From Candidatus Sumerlaeota bacterium (GTDB taxonomy: Bacteria > Sumerlaeota > Sumerlaeia > JADFCT01), in the NCBI GenBank assembly GCA_026398575.1, contig JAPLSP010000170.1, positions 1 through 52,314 of the forward strand: a stretch of DNA of 52,314 nt, written 5' to 3'. The translations under genes and the position numbers were made by a program. Under the pieces are notes generated by a model that was not told the DNA's origin, did not search any database, and saw nothing but the letters and a program-made list of their open reading frames with translations. Positions 21,227-29,471 of this stretch are shown here, one piece after another (within the stretch, counting starts at the first letter, position 1; each line of letters starts with the position of its first letter).

Positions 21227-21772
21227 TTAATAGATTTCGTTCGCCGTCGCTATCAGGTCGCCCGCGGAAATAGTGCCGTTGGAGGGATCATAGAGGGCGT
21301 TGATGAATTTGGCCGTGCGGTTGGCATGATCCGATGGCTGAACGCCCGAATACTGCGGGATTTGATCCGGGCCGACGGAGGTAAAGCGGTACCAGATCTG
21401 AAACGCCTCGGTTCCGGGATCGAAGTTCGAGCCCCATCCTCTCCAGTATTCGAATATCCTTGGGCAGGAGGGAAATCTGCGTTCATCAAATGGGCTGAGT
21501 GGAATCTGGGTGATGTAGGCCACGGGTGTCGTCAGGCGCGGCCAGGTGAAATAACAATCCACATCCTGTCCGCCGTTGTCCGGCGGATAATCGCTGAAGT
21601 CCACGTGATAGGCCTCGAGGGCGACCTTCATCGTGCGCATGTCCGCTTTGACGCGCGTGGTCTTGGCTCGCGTCTGCGCTTCGAGGAAGTTGGGAACCGC
21701 TATCATCGAGAGAATGGAAATAATCGCGACGACGATGAGCAATTCAATCAGCGTGAAACCTTGGCGCATCAT
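21227..21772 (-). CDS. type II secretion pseudopilin, GspG-like
   Basis: 181 residues. The prepilin cleavage and methylation site (RQG-FTLIELLIVVAIISIL) is at residues 3-20. It is followed by the long amphipathic helix and a region YHVDFSDYPPDNGGQ and YDPSNGTISAGDLIATANEIY seen in pseudopilins of PVC-type bacteria. GGAG lies 8 nt before the ATG. It would be processed by a prepilin peptidase and act in a type II-like export or surface structure. Co-transcribed with the GH2 gene, which may be a cargo (inference). Confidence 0.88.
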   Translation of the reverse strand: MMRQGFTLIELLIVVAIISILSMIAVPNFLEAQTRAKTTRVKADMRTMKVALEAYHVDFSDYPPDNGGQDVDCYFTWPRLTTPVAYITQIPLSPFDERRFPSCPRIFEYWRGWGSNFDPGTEAFQIWYRFTSVGPDQIPQYSGVQPSDHANRTAKFINALYDPSNGTISAGDLIATANEIY

Positions 21773-21970
21773 TAAATGAACTCCTCGAAAATAACTGACA
21801 TCATATTAGCGCACAAACCAAAAGAAAGGATAAATCCATCAATCTGCACGATGCAAGCTCCAAAGCTAATTCGCCCAAGGCCGGCCCGGGTGCGCCATGC
21901 CTTATAGTTTGGCAAGCCCAAATCCTGCATTCGCAAGAAAAGGTCAAACGTAATCCATCCACATTGGCGT

Positions 21971-22078
21971 CGAATGGTAGGCCGGTCCGCTCCGTCGGAC
22001 GGCGCCGCGCGCGCATTAGCCAGCCGGGCAGCAGTAGCGCGCGTGGCCGCCCGACGGAGCGGACCGGCCTACCATTCG
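21971..22078. repeat. REP/BIME-like fold-back element
   Basis: Two 33-nt arms (21971-22003 and 22046-22078) are inverted complements with one mismatch, around a GC-rich 42-nt centre that can pair further (GCGCGC on both sides). Each arm contains GTAGGCCGGTCCG, whose GTAG resembles the tetranucleotide tag of REP elements moved by TnpA-REP (RAYT) enzymes. The rest of the gap 21773-22229 shows nothing else recognisable. Confidence 0.7.
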
Positions 22079-22229
22079 CCGCCAATTCAAGGAAAAGCGC
22101 TGGAACCTGCTTAAGGCTTACTGCAAAGCAATAGCGTGGGATGTGCCCGGCTGGCCTGCGATCCTTGTTTCGCGGTTGACTCAGCGGCAAGGCGCCCGAA
22201 TACTGCCTTCAAACTCATGGCATATCCCA

Positions 22230-24368
22230 ATGGCAAATCGCAAAACTCGCTCTCTAGTTCGTGATCCCGCTCCGGCTGACGCCGCGCCTGATCCCTCGCG
22301 CATCGAAGCATGGGGGGGATGGGCTGTGGTGGCGGCGGCGCTGGCGGCGAGAGCGGCGCATTGGGCGTTTGTCCGGGCTTATGATCCGCTCTATGCACAA
22401 ACGTTCGAAGGCTTCGACACGCGCCATTACATCGAGTGGGCGCAGAAGATTGCCGCGGGCGATTGGCTCAGCCGCGCCGCGACGGATGGGCAGCCGTTTT
22501 TCTATGGACCGCTTTATCCTTATTTTTTGGGAATCGTTTTCCGTTTCTTCGGCGAGAGCTTTGACGCGGTTCATATCCTTCAGGCCTTGATTGGAATCCT
22601 GCCGCCGTATTTTGTCTGGCTGACAGGCAAACGCTTGTTCGGTCCGCAAGCGGCTCTGGCGGCGGGTTTATTGGCTGCGCTCTGCGCGCCAATCATATTC
22701 TATGAGCAAACGTTGCTGTCGGAAGGCTTGATTTTGGCGGTCAACGCCGCGTTGATTTGGGCCTTTGCGCGGGGGTGTGAGATTCGGGATTCGGGGTTCG
22801 GGATTCGGGATTCGGGGAGCGGAGAGCGGGGAGCGGGGTTTGGGAGGCGGGAGGCGGGAGGCGGGAGGAAGGGGTCTGAGATCGGGAGTCAGGCAATAAC
22901 AAACCAGCAGCCTCCAGCCTCGCCAATCGTCATTCATCAATCGTCATTCGTCAATCGTCTCGGTTGGGCGATAGCTGCCGGAATTCTTTCGGGGTTGGCT
23001 TGCTGGGGGAAAGGCAATTTCCTCCTTCTATTGCCCCTGATGGCATGGGTCTGGACATTTACTACCTCCCGGAAAAGCTCTCAAAATACTTTAGGGACAA
23101 ATATTGAAGAGCAACCTCAAACTCCCAACCGCCACCCTCTCCCCCCCGAATCACGAATCACGAAACACGAACCCCGATCCCTGGCCCCTAACCCCCCCCC
23201 CCAGACCCCTGCTACTCCCCGCCCCCCGAACTCGGAACTCGAAACTCGGAACTCGAAACTCGGAACTCGGAACTCGGAACTTCTCCAGTGCGCCGGGGCA
23301 TACATCCTCGCCGCTACGCTGATGCTGAGCCTGACGCTTTGGCGCAACTATCATGTTTCAGGCAAACCGGTTCTTCTCACGTCCAACGGCGCGCTGAATT
23401 TGTTTTTGGGCAACGTCTCCGATACCCTCGGCGTGACATACTACACGGCGTCTTATCATGCGCTCATCAAGCAATACGGCGATGTTCAAAGCGTCCCCTG
23501 GCTGCGCGAACTCCGGCGCGATGTCGCGGCCCATCCAGGCGCCTTCGCAGCGCTGTCGCTCAAAAAATCCTGGATGTTTCTGAACAGCTACGAAACTCCC
23601 GACAACGCTAACTACTACGCCAACAAACGCTATTCCCCCATCCTGCGATGGAATCCGATCTCTTGGCTGACGCTGGCGCCGCTGGCGGCTATCGGTATAT
23701 GGCGGACGCGTGCCACATGGCGCAGACAGCGTTTCCTTTACATTTATAGCGCAGGATTTGCCGTCTCGATTATCATGGTTCTCATCAGCGGGCGCTACCG
23801 GCTTCCGCTGATGCTGCCGATGGCTCTGTGGGGAGGAGCAGCCTTAGTGGGGATGATAGAGGACGCGCGCGCCCGGCGCATTAACGAACTGACGGCCGCA
23901 GGCGCCGTAATGGCCGCGGGAATTCTGCTCCTATGGCCGGCATGGTCGCCGGCGGTGACGGACAACGCGCGACGCGGCAAAACCAGCGAGCGCCCCTTGA
24001 TCCGGGATATTGATTATTTTTCTCAAGGGCAGGCACATCTGCGTCTGGGTCAAAAGGAGCCAGCACGCGCCTGGTTCAATGAATCAGTCGAACATTTCCC
24101 TCTTTACACCCCGCCCTATTCATATCTGGCCTTGTTCGATATTCAGGATGGAAAGCCCCAAAATGCCGTAAAAATTCTGGAGCGTTATGCGACATGCGCA
24201 GGACAGGCGGCGGCGCCGGATATGTTGTTGCAGCTGGCTGAGGCCTATCTGCGCAACCGACGCCCCGACCTTGCCCAAAGTCTGTTGCGCCGCGTAGTCA
24301 TGATCTATCCCGATAACAGCCAAGCGCGGCGGATGCTGGAAGCTCTGGAAAACAATGCGCCAAAGTAG
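22230..24368 (+). CDS. PMT-type membrane glycosyltransferase with C-terminal TPR
   Basis: 712 residues. About ten TM helices with an early acidic loop (FEGFDTRHYIEWAQK, then FFYGPLYPYFLG) fit the PMT_2/ArnT-like GT-C family, which uses lipid-linked sugars outside the membrane. The last ~130 residues are TPR-like (GQAHLRLGQKEPARAWFNESVEHFP). Two loops that are normally short each carry ~50-60 residues of low-complexity sequence encoded by 7-nt DNA repeats (22779-22957 and 23140-23286); an 11-C run at 23192-23202 lies in the second. The start at 22230 removes a poor 29-codon extension; no good ribosome binding site is seen for either. Confidence 0.75.
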   Translation: MANRKTRSLVRDPAPADAAPDPSRIEAWGGWAVVAAALAARAAHWAFVRAYDPLYAQTFEGFDTRHYIEWAQKIAAGDWLSRAATDGQPFFYGPLYPYFLGIVFRFFGESFDAVHILQALIGILPPYFVWLTGKRLFGPQAALAAGLLAALCAPIIFYEQTLLSEGLILAVNAALIWAFARGCEIRDSGFGIRDSGSGERGAGFGRREAGGGRKGSEIGSQAITNQQPPASPIVIHQSSFVNRLGWAIAAGILSGLACWGKGNFLLLLPLMAWVWTFTTSRKSSQNTLGTNIEEQPQTPNRHPLPPESRITKHEPRSLAPNPPPQTPATPRPPNSELETRNSKLGTRNSELLQCAGAYILAATLMLSLTLWRNYHVSGKPVLLTSNGALNLFLGNVSDTLGVTYYTASYHALIKQYGDVQSVPWLRELRRDVAAHPGAFAALSLKKSWMFLNSYETPDNANYYANKRYSPILRWNPISWLTLAPLAAIGIWRTRATWRRQRFLYIYSAGFAVSIIMVLISGRYRLPLMLPMALWGGAALVGMIEDARARRINELTAAGAVMAAGILLLWPAWSPAVTDNARRGKTSERPLIRDIDYFSQGQAHLRLGQKEPARAWFNESVEHFPLYTPPYSYLALFDIQDGKPQNAVKILERYATCAGQAAAPDMLLQLAEAYLRNRRPDLAQSLLRRVVMIYPDNSQARRMLEALENNAPK
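22779..22957 (+). repeat. degenerate 7-nt tandem block inside the glycosyltransferase gene
   Basis: Runs of units such as GGGATTC, GGGGTTC, GGGGAGC and GGGAGGC change gradually along the block, then a second run of AATCGTC/ATTCGTC units follows at about 22925-22957. It encodes a Gly/Arg/Ser-rich loop and then a polar stretch. The G-rich strand here is roughly the inverse of the C-rich block at 23140-23286. Confidence 0.8.
23140..23286 (+). repeat. second 7-nt tandem block inside the glycosyltransferase gene
   Basis: Units GAATCAC and GAAACAC drift into C-rich units (CCCCTAA, an 11-C run) and then GAACTCG/AAACTCG repeated about eight times. It encodes a Pro/Arg/Asn/Ser-rich loop. It is in opposite polarity to the first block, with about 180 bp of normal membrane-helix coding between them. 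Confidence 0.8.
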
Positions 24369-24909
24369 CTAAGATTTTTTCAAACTCCGTTAGAAAAAAT
24401 TTGCGCATTGCCGCGCCAGAGAATTAGATGGTTTGTTCATGGCGCCCCTGCCTGTTGCTGAAAATCCGTCATGATCCGCCCGATCCGCCAGATCCGTGTT
24501 CTATCACAAAAAATCAGATTGAGATAGAACACGGATCGGGCGGATCGGGCGGATCGGGCGGATTAACACGGATTTTTCCGTAGCTTGCGCGAACGACAAT
24601 ATGTTGTCATTCGCGGCATGATAATGGATTAGCCGCGACAGATTGTCACACTTTTATGTGGCGCCCCTTTCAGAATGGCCATAACGCCCTGAAATGATGC
24701 TTTTTATGAGCGCAAAATCCTGTCATTCAGGCAAGCGTTCTCCTGACTATTGATCGAATTAATCAGATAAACGATTGATTATGATAATCTTATGTCACAT
24801 TATTCCTCTATTTCCGTTCAGAGCTGAACCGGGGAAACCTAATGGCATGGAATTTGGTATAAAGCTATTATGTGTGAATCACGCAAACTCAAAATAGGAG
24901 AGCAAAATC
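24369..24909. other. gene-free region upstream of htrA
   Basis: 541 bp without a credible gene. It contains the large inverted block at 24461-24576 and an AT-rich stretch with short inverted repeats (around 24755-24800) that probably holds the htrA promoter. A partial sigma54-like match near 24843 is too weak to call. Confidence 0.5.
24461..24576. repeat. inverted pair of 9-nt repeat arms
   Basis: Left arm 24461-24505 and right arm 24523-24576 can pair over most of their length around a 17-nt spacer. The right arm holds three to four GATCGGGCG units, while the left has two related units, so the arms differ mainly in unit number. Outermost AAAATCCGT and ACGGATTTT also pair. Confidence 0.75.
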
Positions 24910-26493
24910 ATGCGAACAATGGCGAAAAAACTGGCGCCACATGCTCTATGGCTATCGGTATGCTTGGCGGTAGTCCTTTTCTACGGGGCCTCCCCATCCA
25001 ACAAGGATTCCGAACCACTGACACGCAATTCGATCGCAAAAGTCGCCGCCAAGACCCTTCCGGCGGTCGTTAGCATCCAGGTAAATCATGAGATCGAAAG
25101 CATGCAAGGTGGGGGCAATCCCCTCAAAGACCTACCCGAGGAACTAAAGCCATTCAAAGATTTTTTCAAGTTCTATCGCTTCCGGACGCCAAATCAGATT
25201 CCGGATGACGAGATGTTCGAAAAAGACGAGCAAGGGCGGCTCTGGATGCCCATGGCCGGCGGATCGGGCGTACTCATCCGCAAGGACGGTTATATTGTAA
25301 CGAATCGTCATGTGGTCGAAGGCGCGAAGGACAATGACAAGATCAACATCATCGTCACACTTCATCAAGACCCGGATAAAGCCTCGGACCAGCCCCGGGA
25401 GTTCTCGCGCTCAAAGGGAGAAGTCAAGATTGTCGGAGTGGATATCCTGCGCGATCTGGCGGTCCTGAAAATAGACGCCAAACGGGACCTGCCTTACCTT
25501 GGATGGGGCGATTCCGATACGCTGAGGATTGGCGATTGGGTCGTGGCGGTCGGCAATCCGCTGGAACTCGAGGGAACGGCTTCGGAAGGCATTGTCAGCC
25601 AGAAACATCGCCAGATCAATAAGGCTGCCATCGAAGACCTGCTTCAAACCACGGCGATGATCAATCCGGGCAACAGCGGCGGAGCGCTCGTGGACCTGGA
25701 TGGCGACCTGATCGGAATCAATATGGCCATCGCCACAAACACTGGACGCTGGCAGGGCGTTGGATTCGCCATTCCCAGCAAGCAGGCCAAATGGGTGACG
25801 GATTCGATCATCAAGGAAGGCCGCGTCATCCAGGGCTATCTCGGCGTGACGATGAGCCGCGAGACGCTCGACCGGATGTCGCAGCAGACGATGAAATACT
25901 ACAAGCTGCCCAAGGCCGAGGGCGTACTGCTCGAGGTCGTGGTGAAAGACGGCCCGGCGGCCAAGGCGGGATTGAAAAAAGACGACGCGATTGTGTCGCT
26001 GAAGATCAACGACAAGGAATATCCCACCAAGGACAACGGCGACCTGCTGACCGCGGTGGCCTCGCAACCAATAGACACGAAAGCGGACATTATCTACTAT
26101 CGCGATGGAGAAAAGAAAACAACCTCCGTCACGCTGACCGAGCGGCCTAAAGACGAGAAAATCGCCGAAATGATGAAGACACCCGAAGAGCGCAAAGGCG
26201 AAATCAAGCGCATCGGCATCACGGTCAAGAGCCGGGAGGGCGACGAGCCGGGATTGGACGTGATCAAAGTCGAGCCGGGCAGCCCGGCGGCCAAAGCCGA
26301 ACCGATGGCCTTGAAAGAAGGCGACATCATCAAGGAAATCGAAGACACCGCCACCAAGACGGCCGACGACGCGCAGCAGGCGCTGAAAGGACCGGGCAAA
26401 GACGGCATGTTCAAAGTCCGGTTCTTCCGCGGAGATCGCGAATATATGACCTATCTTGACCTCGGATCCAAATCCAAGCCCAAATCCAAATAA
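24910..26493 (+). CDS. HtrA/Deg-type periplasmic serine protease with two PDZ domains
   Basis: 527 residues. An N-terminal hydrophobic signal or anchor (ALWLSVCLAVVLFYG) precedes the trypsin-like domain. The catalytic triad is H134 (TNRHVV), D182 (RDLAVL) and S256 (NPGNSGGAL). Two PDZ domains follow: the first from about IQGYLGVTM, the second from about IKRIGITVK. It would degrade or refold damaged proteins in the periplasm. An insert between His and Asp (about residues 140-170) is longer than in E. coli DegP. GGAG lies 10 nt before the ATG. A terminator at 26514-26557 ends the unit. Confidence 0.93.
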   Translation: MRTMAKKLAPHALWLSVCLAVVLFYGASPSNKDSEPLTRNSIAKVAAKTLPAVVSIQVNHEIESMQGGGNPLKDLPEELKPFKDFFKFYRFRTPNQIPDDEMFEKDEQGRLWMPMAGGSGVLIRKDGYIVTNRHVVEGAKDNDKINIIVTLHQDPDKASDQPREFSRSKGEVKIVGVDILRDLAVLKIDAKRDLPYLGWGDSDTLRIGDWVVAVGNPLELEGTASEGIVSQKHRQINKAAIEDLLQTTAMINPGNSGGALVDLDGDLIGINMAIATNTGRWQGVGFAIPSKQAKWVTDSIIKEGRVIQGYLGVTMSRETLDRMSQQTMKYYKLPKAEGVLLEVVVKDGPAAKAGLKKDDAIVSLKINDKEYPTKDNGDLLTAVASQPIDTKADIIYYRDGEKKTTSVTLTERPKDEKIAEMMKTPEERKGEIKRIGITVKSREGDEPGLDVIKVEPGSPAAKAEPMALKEGDIIKEIEDTATKTADDAQQALKGPGKDGMFKVRFFRGDREYMTYLDLGSKSKPKSK

Positions 26494-26513
26494 CTGACGG
26501 AGTACGCTATGAC

Positions 26514-26557
26514 GGCGCCTGTCTCAAAACCCAAACCGGGGCTTTGGGACAGGCGCC
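26514..26557 (+). terminator. terminator after htrA
   Basis: A 15-bp stem (GGCGCCTGTCTCAAA with TTTGGGACAGGCGCC, one T-G pair) and a 14-nt loop, 21 nt after the htrA stop. No long T-run follows. Confidence 0.6.
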
Positions 26558-26671
26558 CTCAAGCATAAACAAATGTAGGCCTTAGTGCTCTGACTCAGAA
26601 TTGCGATCACGTATTTACGAATATGAGTACTTCGCATCGCTAATGGCCTACAAACAAATCGGTGAATCTCA

Positions 26672-27844
26672 ATGAATCTACGGCTCTTCATCCTTCTCCC
26701 ATGTTTTGCAGCGCTGAGCGCGCTGCCGGCGCGCGGCGCGCGAGTCTCCTTCGAACCTCTCAAAGAACCGAGGACCGTGGCGGCGGTGGTCAAGTTCACC
26801 CCTGTCGAAAAAGCGCAAAATCCGGAAAAGCTGGCTGCGGACAACGGCGCAGCCAAGACGGAGGATAAGAACTCCGTGACAAGCTCGCAGACGTCCCCTC
26901 CGATAACGTCTCCCCAACCGAATCAGGGAAAGGAAACGGAAAAAAGCAAAGAAGAACCGCAGGCGGCCCAGGAGGAAAAGCCCCAAGGCCCTGCGGTCAA
27001 ACCCGCCGTGCTTTCGATCGAAGGGCAGGTTTGGGATGAGCCCGCGCTGCGATACGTGGGGAAGAAATTGAGCTACGTCGTCACGGTGACGTGGCAGGGC
27101 GACCTGGACCTGAGCGCGCCCGAAGCCCCCTCGCTCAGCGGTCTGCAGTGGGTCAACTCGCGGACGCAGGATGAGATCGGCGGGGGCGCGGGACAGATCA
27201 AGCGGAAATATTTGTTTGAGCTCAAGGCGTTGACCGAAGGGCCGGTTCAGATCGGTAAAGTGCGGATTTTTTACACGGACAAGGCTTCAGGAAAGCAGAA
27301 TTCGATCGAGGCGCCGGCGATGGATTTCGACGTCAAGCCCGCGCCGCGCGATTATCGTCCCGCCGCGTTGGTCATCGGGATTATCATCATCCTGATTGGC
27401 GCCGCGGCTGGAATCGCCATCGCCTTTGTACTCTGGCGCCGCCGGCTGGCCGCGCGGCAGGAAGTCGCCCCGCACGAGCCGACGCCGCTGGAAAAACTGC
27501 GCACCGGCGCCGAGGAACTGGACCGCATGATGATCGAAGGCGGCGGCAAAGAGATGTTCTCGGTGCTGGCCCGGCGCATGAGGGAATTCCTGACTCTGAC
27601 TGAAAACGTGCCGATGAATAATTGGACTACTGACCAGATCAGCGCGCGTCTTAATGTCATGGAGCCGCCGCGCGCGGATCGCGGGAGGGTGTTGGACGTC
27701 CTGGAAAAATGCGACGAGGTGCGCTACGCCGCGCATCAGCCAACGCGCGACGAATGCGAATCGGCGATGAGGGATTGGAAGATTCTGCTGATGGATGCGA
27801 TAGGGACTCAAGGGACCCAAGGGACAAAAGGGACCCCTTCCTAA
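26672..27844 (+). CDS. BatD-like single-pass membrane protein, first gene of the bat cluster
   Basis: 390 residues. A signal peptide (MNLRLFILLPCFAALSALPARG) is followed by a Lys/Glu/Pro/Gln-rich linker (~50-110), a beta-rich domain (VGKKLSYVVTVTWQGDLDLSAPEAPSL) and a TM helix (AALVIGIIIILIGAAAGIAIAFVLW, ~231-255). The cytoplasmic tail resembles that of 31865-32980 and BatD (FSVLARRMREFL, then CDEVRYAAHQPT). The C-terminus (GTQGTQGTKGTPS) is encoded by a 9-nt tandem repeat. It starts the operon upstream of the MoxR gene. Precise function unknown; BatD-type proteins are linked to stress or oxygen tolerance in Bacteroides. Confidence 0.75.
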   Translation: MNLRLFILLPCFAALSALPARGARVSFEPLKEPRTVAAVVKFTPVEKAQNPEKLAADNGAAKTEDKNSVTSSQTSPPITSPQPNQGKETEKSKEEPQAAQEEKPQGPAVKPAVLSIEGQVWDEPALRYVGKKLSYVVTVTWQGDLDLSAPEAPSLSGLQWVNSRTQDEIGGGAGQIKRKYLFELKALTEGPVQIGKVRIFYTDKASGKQNSIEAPAMDFDVKPAPRDYRPAALVIGIIIILIGAAAGIAIAFVLWRRRLAARQEVAPHEPTPLEKLRTGAEELDRMMIEGGGKEMFSVLARRMREFLTLTENVPMNNWTTDQISARLNVMEPPRADRGRVLDVLEKCDEVRYAAHQPTRDECESAMRDWKILLMDAIGTQGTQGTKGTPS

Positions 27845-27878
27845 AACCGGAAACCGAAAACCGAAAACCATAAACGAG
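27802..27878 (+). repeat. 9-nt then 7-nt tandem block across a stop codon
   Basis: Four units AGGGACNNN (27802-27837) encode the GTQGTQGTKGT tail. From 27844, right at the stop codon (27842-27844), the unit changes to AAACCGN (five 7-nt units to 27878) and ends beside the ribosome binding site of the MoxR gene. Confidence 0.75.
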
Positions 27879-27887
27879 GTAAGGATC

Positions 27888-28874
27888 ATGGACAAAGAAA
27901 TTGCCGCCATTAATGACCGCGTGAAAGAAGAGAGCCGGTTTGTGGATGCGCTGGTGGGAGAAGTCTCCAAGGTCATTGTCGGCCAGCGCGCCATGATCGA
28001 GCGGCTGCTCATTGGCTTGATGGCCGACGGTCACATCCTGCTCGAAGGTGTTCCAGGTCTGGCCAAGACGCTGACGGTCAACACCCTGTCGGAATGCATT
28101 GCGACGAAATTCCAGCGCATCCAGTTCACGCCCGACCTGCTGCCGGCAGACTTGATTGGCACGCTAGTCTATAACCAGAAGGACGGCGTCTTCACGCCGC
28201 GCAAAGGCCCGATCTTCTCGAATATTATTTTGGCGGATGAAATCAACCGCGCGCCGGCCAAGGTCCAGAGCGCGTTGCTCGAAGCCATGCAGGAGCGCCA
28301 GGTCACGATCAGCGACACGACCTACCCGCTCGACCAGCCGTTCCTCGTCATGGCGACGCAAAACCCGATCGAGCAGGAAGGAACGTATCCGCTGCCCGAG
28401 GCGCAAGTTGACCGCTTCATGCTCAAACTCAAGATCACGTATCCGGACAAGAAAGAAGAGCGGCAGATTCTGGATCGCATGAGCGGCCCCAAGCTGGCGC
28501 CGGTCAACCGGGTGATCACGCCCCAGGACATCCTGCGGGCGCGCGAGACGGTGGACTCGATCTATATTGACGACAAGATCAAGGACTACATCGTCAACCT
28601 GGTCTTTGCCTCGCGCTATCCGGACCAGTTCGGATTGAAGCTCAAGGAGTTCATCCAATACGGCGCCAGCCCGCGCGCCACGATCTATCTGGCCCGCGCC
28701 GCCAAAGCCCATGCCTTCCTGCGTCATCGCGGACACGTCATCCCCGACGACGTCAAGGCCATCGGAATGGACGTGCTCAGACATCGTGTCATATTAACCT
28801 ATGAAGCAGAGGCCGAGGAATTAACGCCTGAGGATATCGTAAAGAAAATCTTCGACGGTGTCGAGGTGCCATGA
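27888..28874 (+). CDS. MoxR-family AAA+ ATPase
   Basis: 328 residues. Walker A is GVPGLAKT, Walker B is ILADEINRAP, followed by sensor-1 ATQNPIEQEGTYPLPEAQVDRF, all as in MoxR/RavA AAA+ proteins. MoxR ATPases act as chaperones for partner VWA-domain proteins, which are encoded further down (32973-35022). GAGG lies 9 nt before the ATG. The DUF58 gene follows after a 597-bp repeat island. Confidence 0.93.
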   Translation: MDKEIAAINDRVKEESRFVDALVGEVSKVIVGQRAMIERLLIGLMADGHILLEGVPGLAKTLTVNTLSECIATKFQRIQFTPDLLPADLIGTLVYNQKDGVFTPRKGPIFSNIILADEINRAPAKVQSALLEAMQERQVTISDTTYPLDQPFLVMATQNPIEQEGTYPLPEAQVDRFMLKLKITYPDKKEERQILDRMSGPKLAPVNRVITPQDILRARETVDSIYIDDKIKDYIVNLVFASRYPDQFGLKLKEFIQYGASPRATIYLARAAKAHAFLRHRGHVIPDDVKAIGMDVLRHRVILTYEAEAEELTPEDIVKKIFDGVEVP

Positions 28875-29061
28875 TTTATCGAATACAAAAAACGTGAAGA
28901 TTATGACTAGCTATGATCAACAAGTTTTAGCCTGCTTCAGCAGGCTCCTCCTTGCCCCCGGCTTTAGCCGGTGGGTGGGAAAGCTTAGCTTACCAAGAGC
29001 GCGCTTCAGCGCGGCTTCTCGACATGCTTTAGCAGCAATACATGCCGGGAATATGTATTTC

Positions 29062-29133
29062 GAAGCCCATGGGGAAACCCGTGGCGAAGCCCACGGAGAA
29101 ACCCGTGGCGAAGCCCATGGGGAAGCCCACGGG
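29062..29133 (+). repeat. 12-nt tandem array, six units
   Basis: Consensus GAARCCCRYGGV, six contiguous units. Most units contain a near-palindrome around CCCATGGG or CCCGTGGC, so neighbouring units can pair with each other. Confidence 0.85.
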
Positions 29134-29149
29134 GAATACCATCGCAGAA

Positions 29150-29353
29150 TGTCCCGAAGGGACAATGCGATAATAACCCACCAGTTCACTGGTGGGAGAA
29201 GCGCCGATAGCTTTTATAGAGTCTCGGAGAGACGACTGACGGATTATCATGCGGAGCAACTTTTCAGTCGTCCCTCCGGGACTTGCCCAATGATAAATCG
29301 CCCGAACCCACCAGTAAACTGGTGGGCTATTATCACATTGTCCCTCTGGGACA
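29150..29353. repeat. two inverted REP-like composite elements
   Basis: Copy one: TGTCCC-GAA-GGGACA (29150-29164), 12 nt, CCCACCAG-TTCA-CTGGTGGG (29177-29196). Copy two is the same in reverse order and orientation: CCCACCAG-TAAA-CTGGTGGG (29307-29326), 12 nt, TGTCCC-TCT-GGGACA (29339-29353). Stems are conserved while loops vary, which is typical of REP elements. Confidence 0.85.
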
Positions 29354-29471
29354 TTTCCAGCGCTTGCCGCCACATTGGCGCGTCTTTTTTCAGATCCTAT
29401 TTCTGGAACATTTTCATTGCTTCGCGGCGCGAGTGCATTTCTGCATTGCGCCCGATTGGTAGATATTTGCC

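Larger units (their letters stand above)
28875..29471. other. intergenic island of mixed repeats between moxR and DUF58
   Basis: No credible gene; a 205-codon open frame here is made mostly of repeats. In order: three small hairpins of one type with loop TTCA or TTTA (28929-28946, 28958-28971, 29000-29013), a 12-nt tandem array (29062-29133), and two inverted copies of a composite REP-like element (29150-29196 and 29307-29353) around a third smaller hairpin (29270-29282). Confidence 0.75.

Noticed and set aside
24840..24860. Sigma54-like promoter (TGGCATGGAATTTGG) before htrA
   Set aside because: The -12 GC is replaced by GG and the -24 box has a further mismatch; not convincing.
26509..26568. 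A 19-codon frame with a GGAG upstream after htrA
   Set aside because: It lies across the terminator hairpin, and its sequence is dictated by the two stem arms.
29062..29133. Possible CRISPR array
   Set aside because: Units are 12 nt, contiguous and without spacers; no cas genes nearby.
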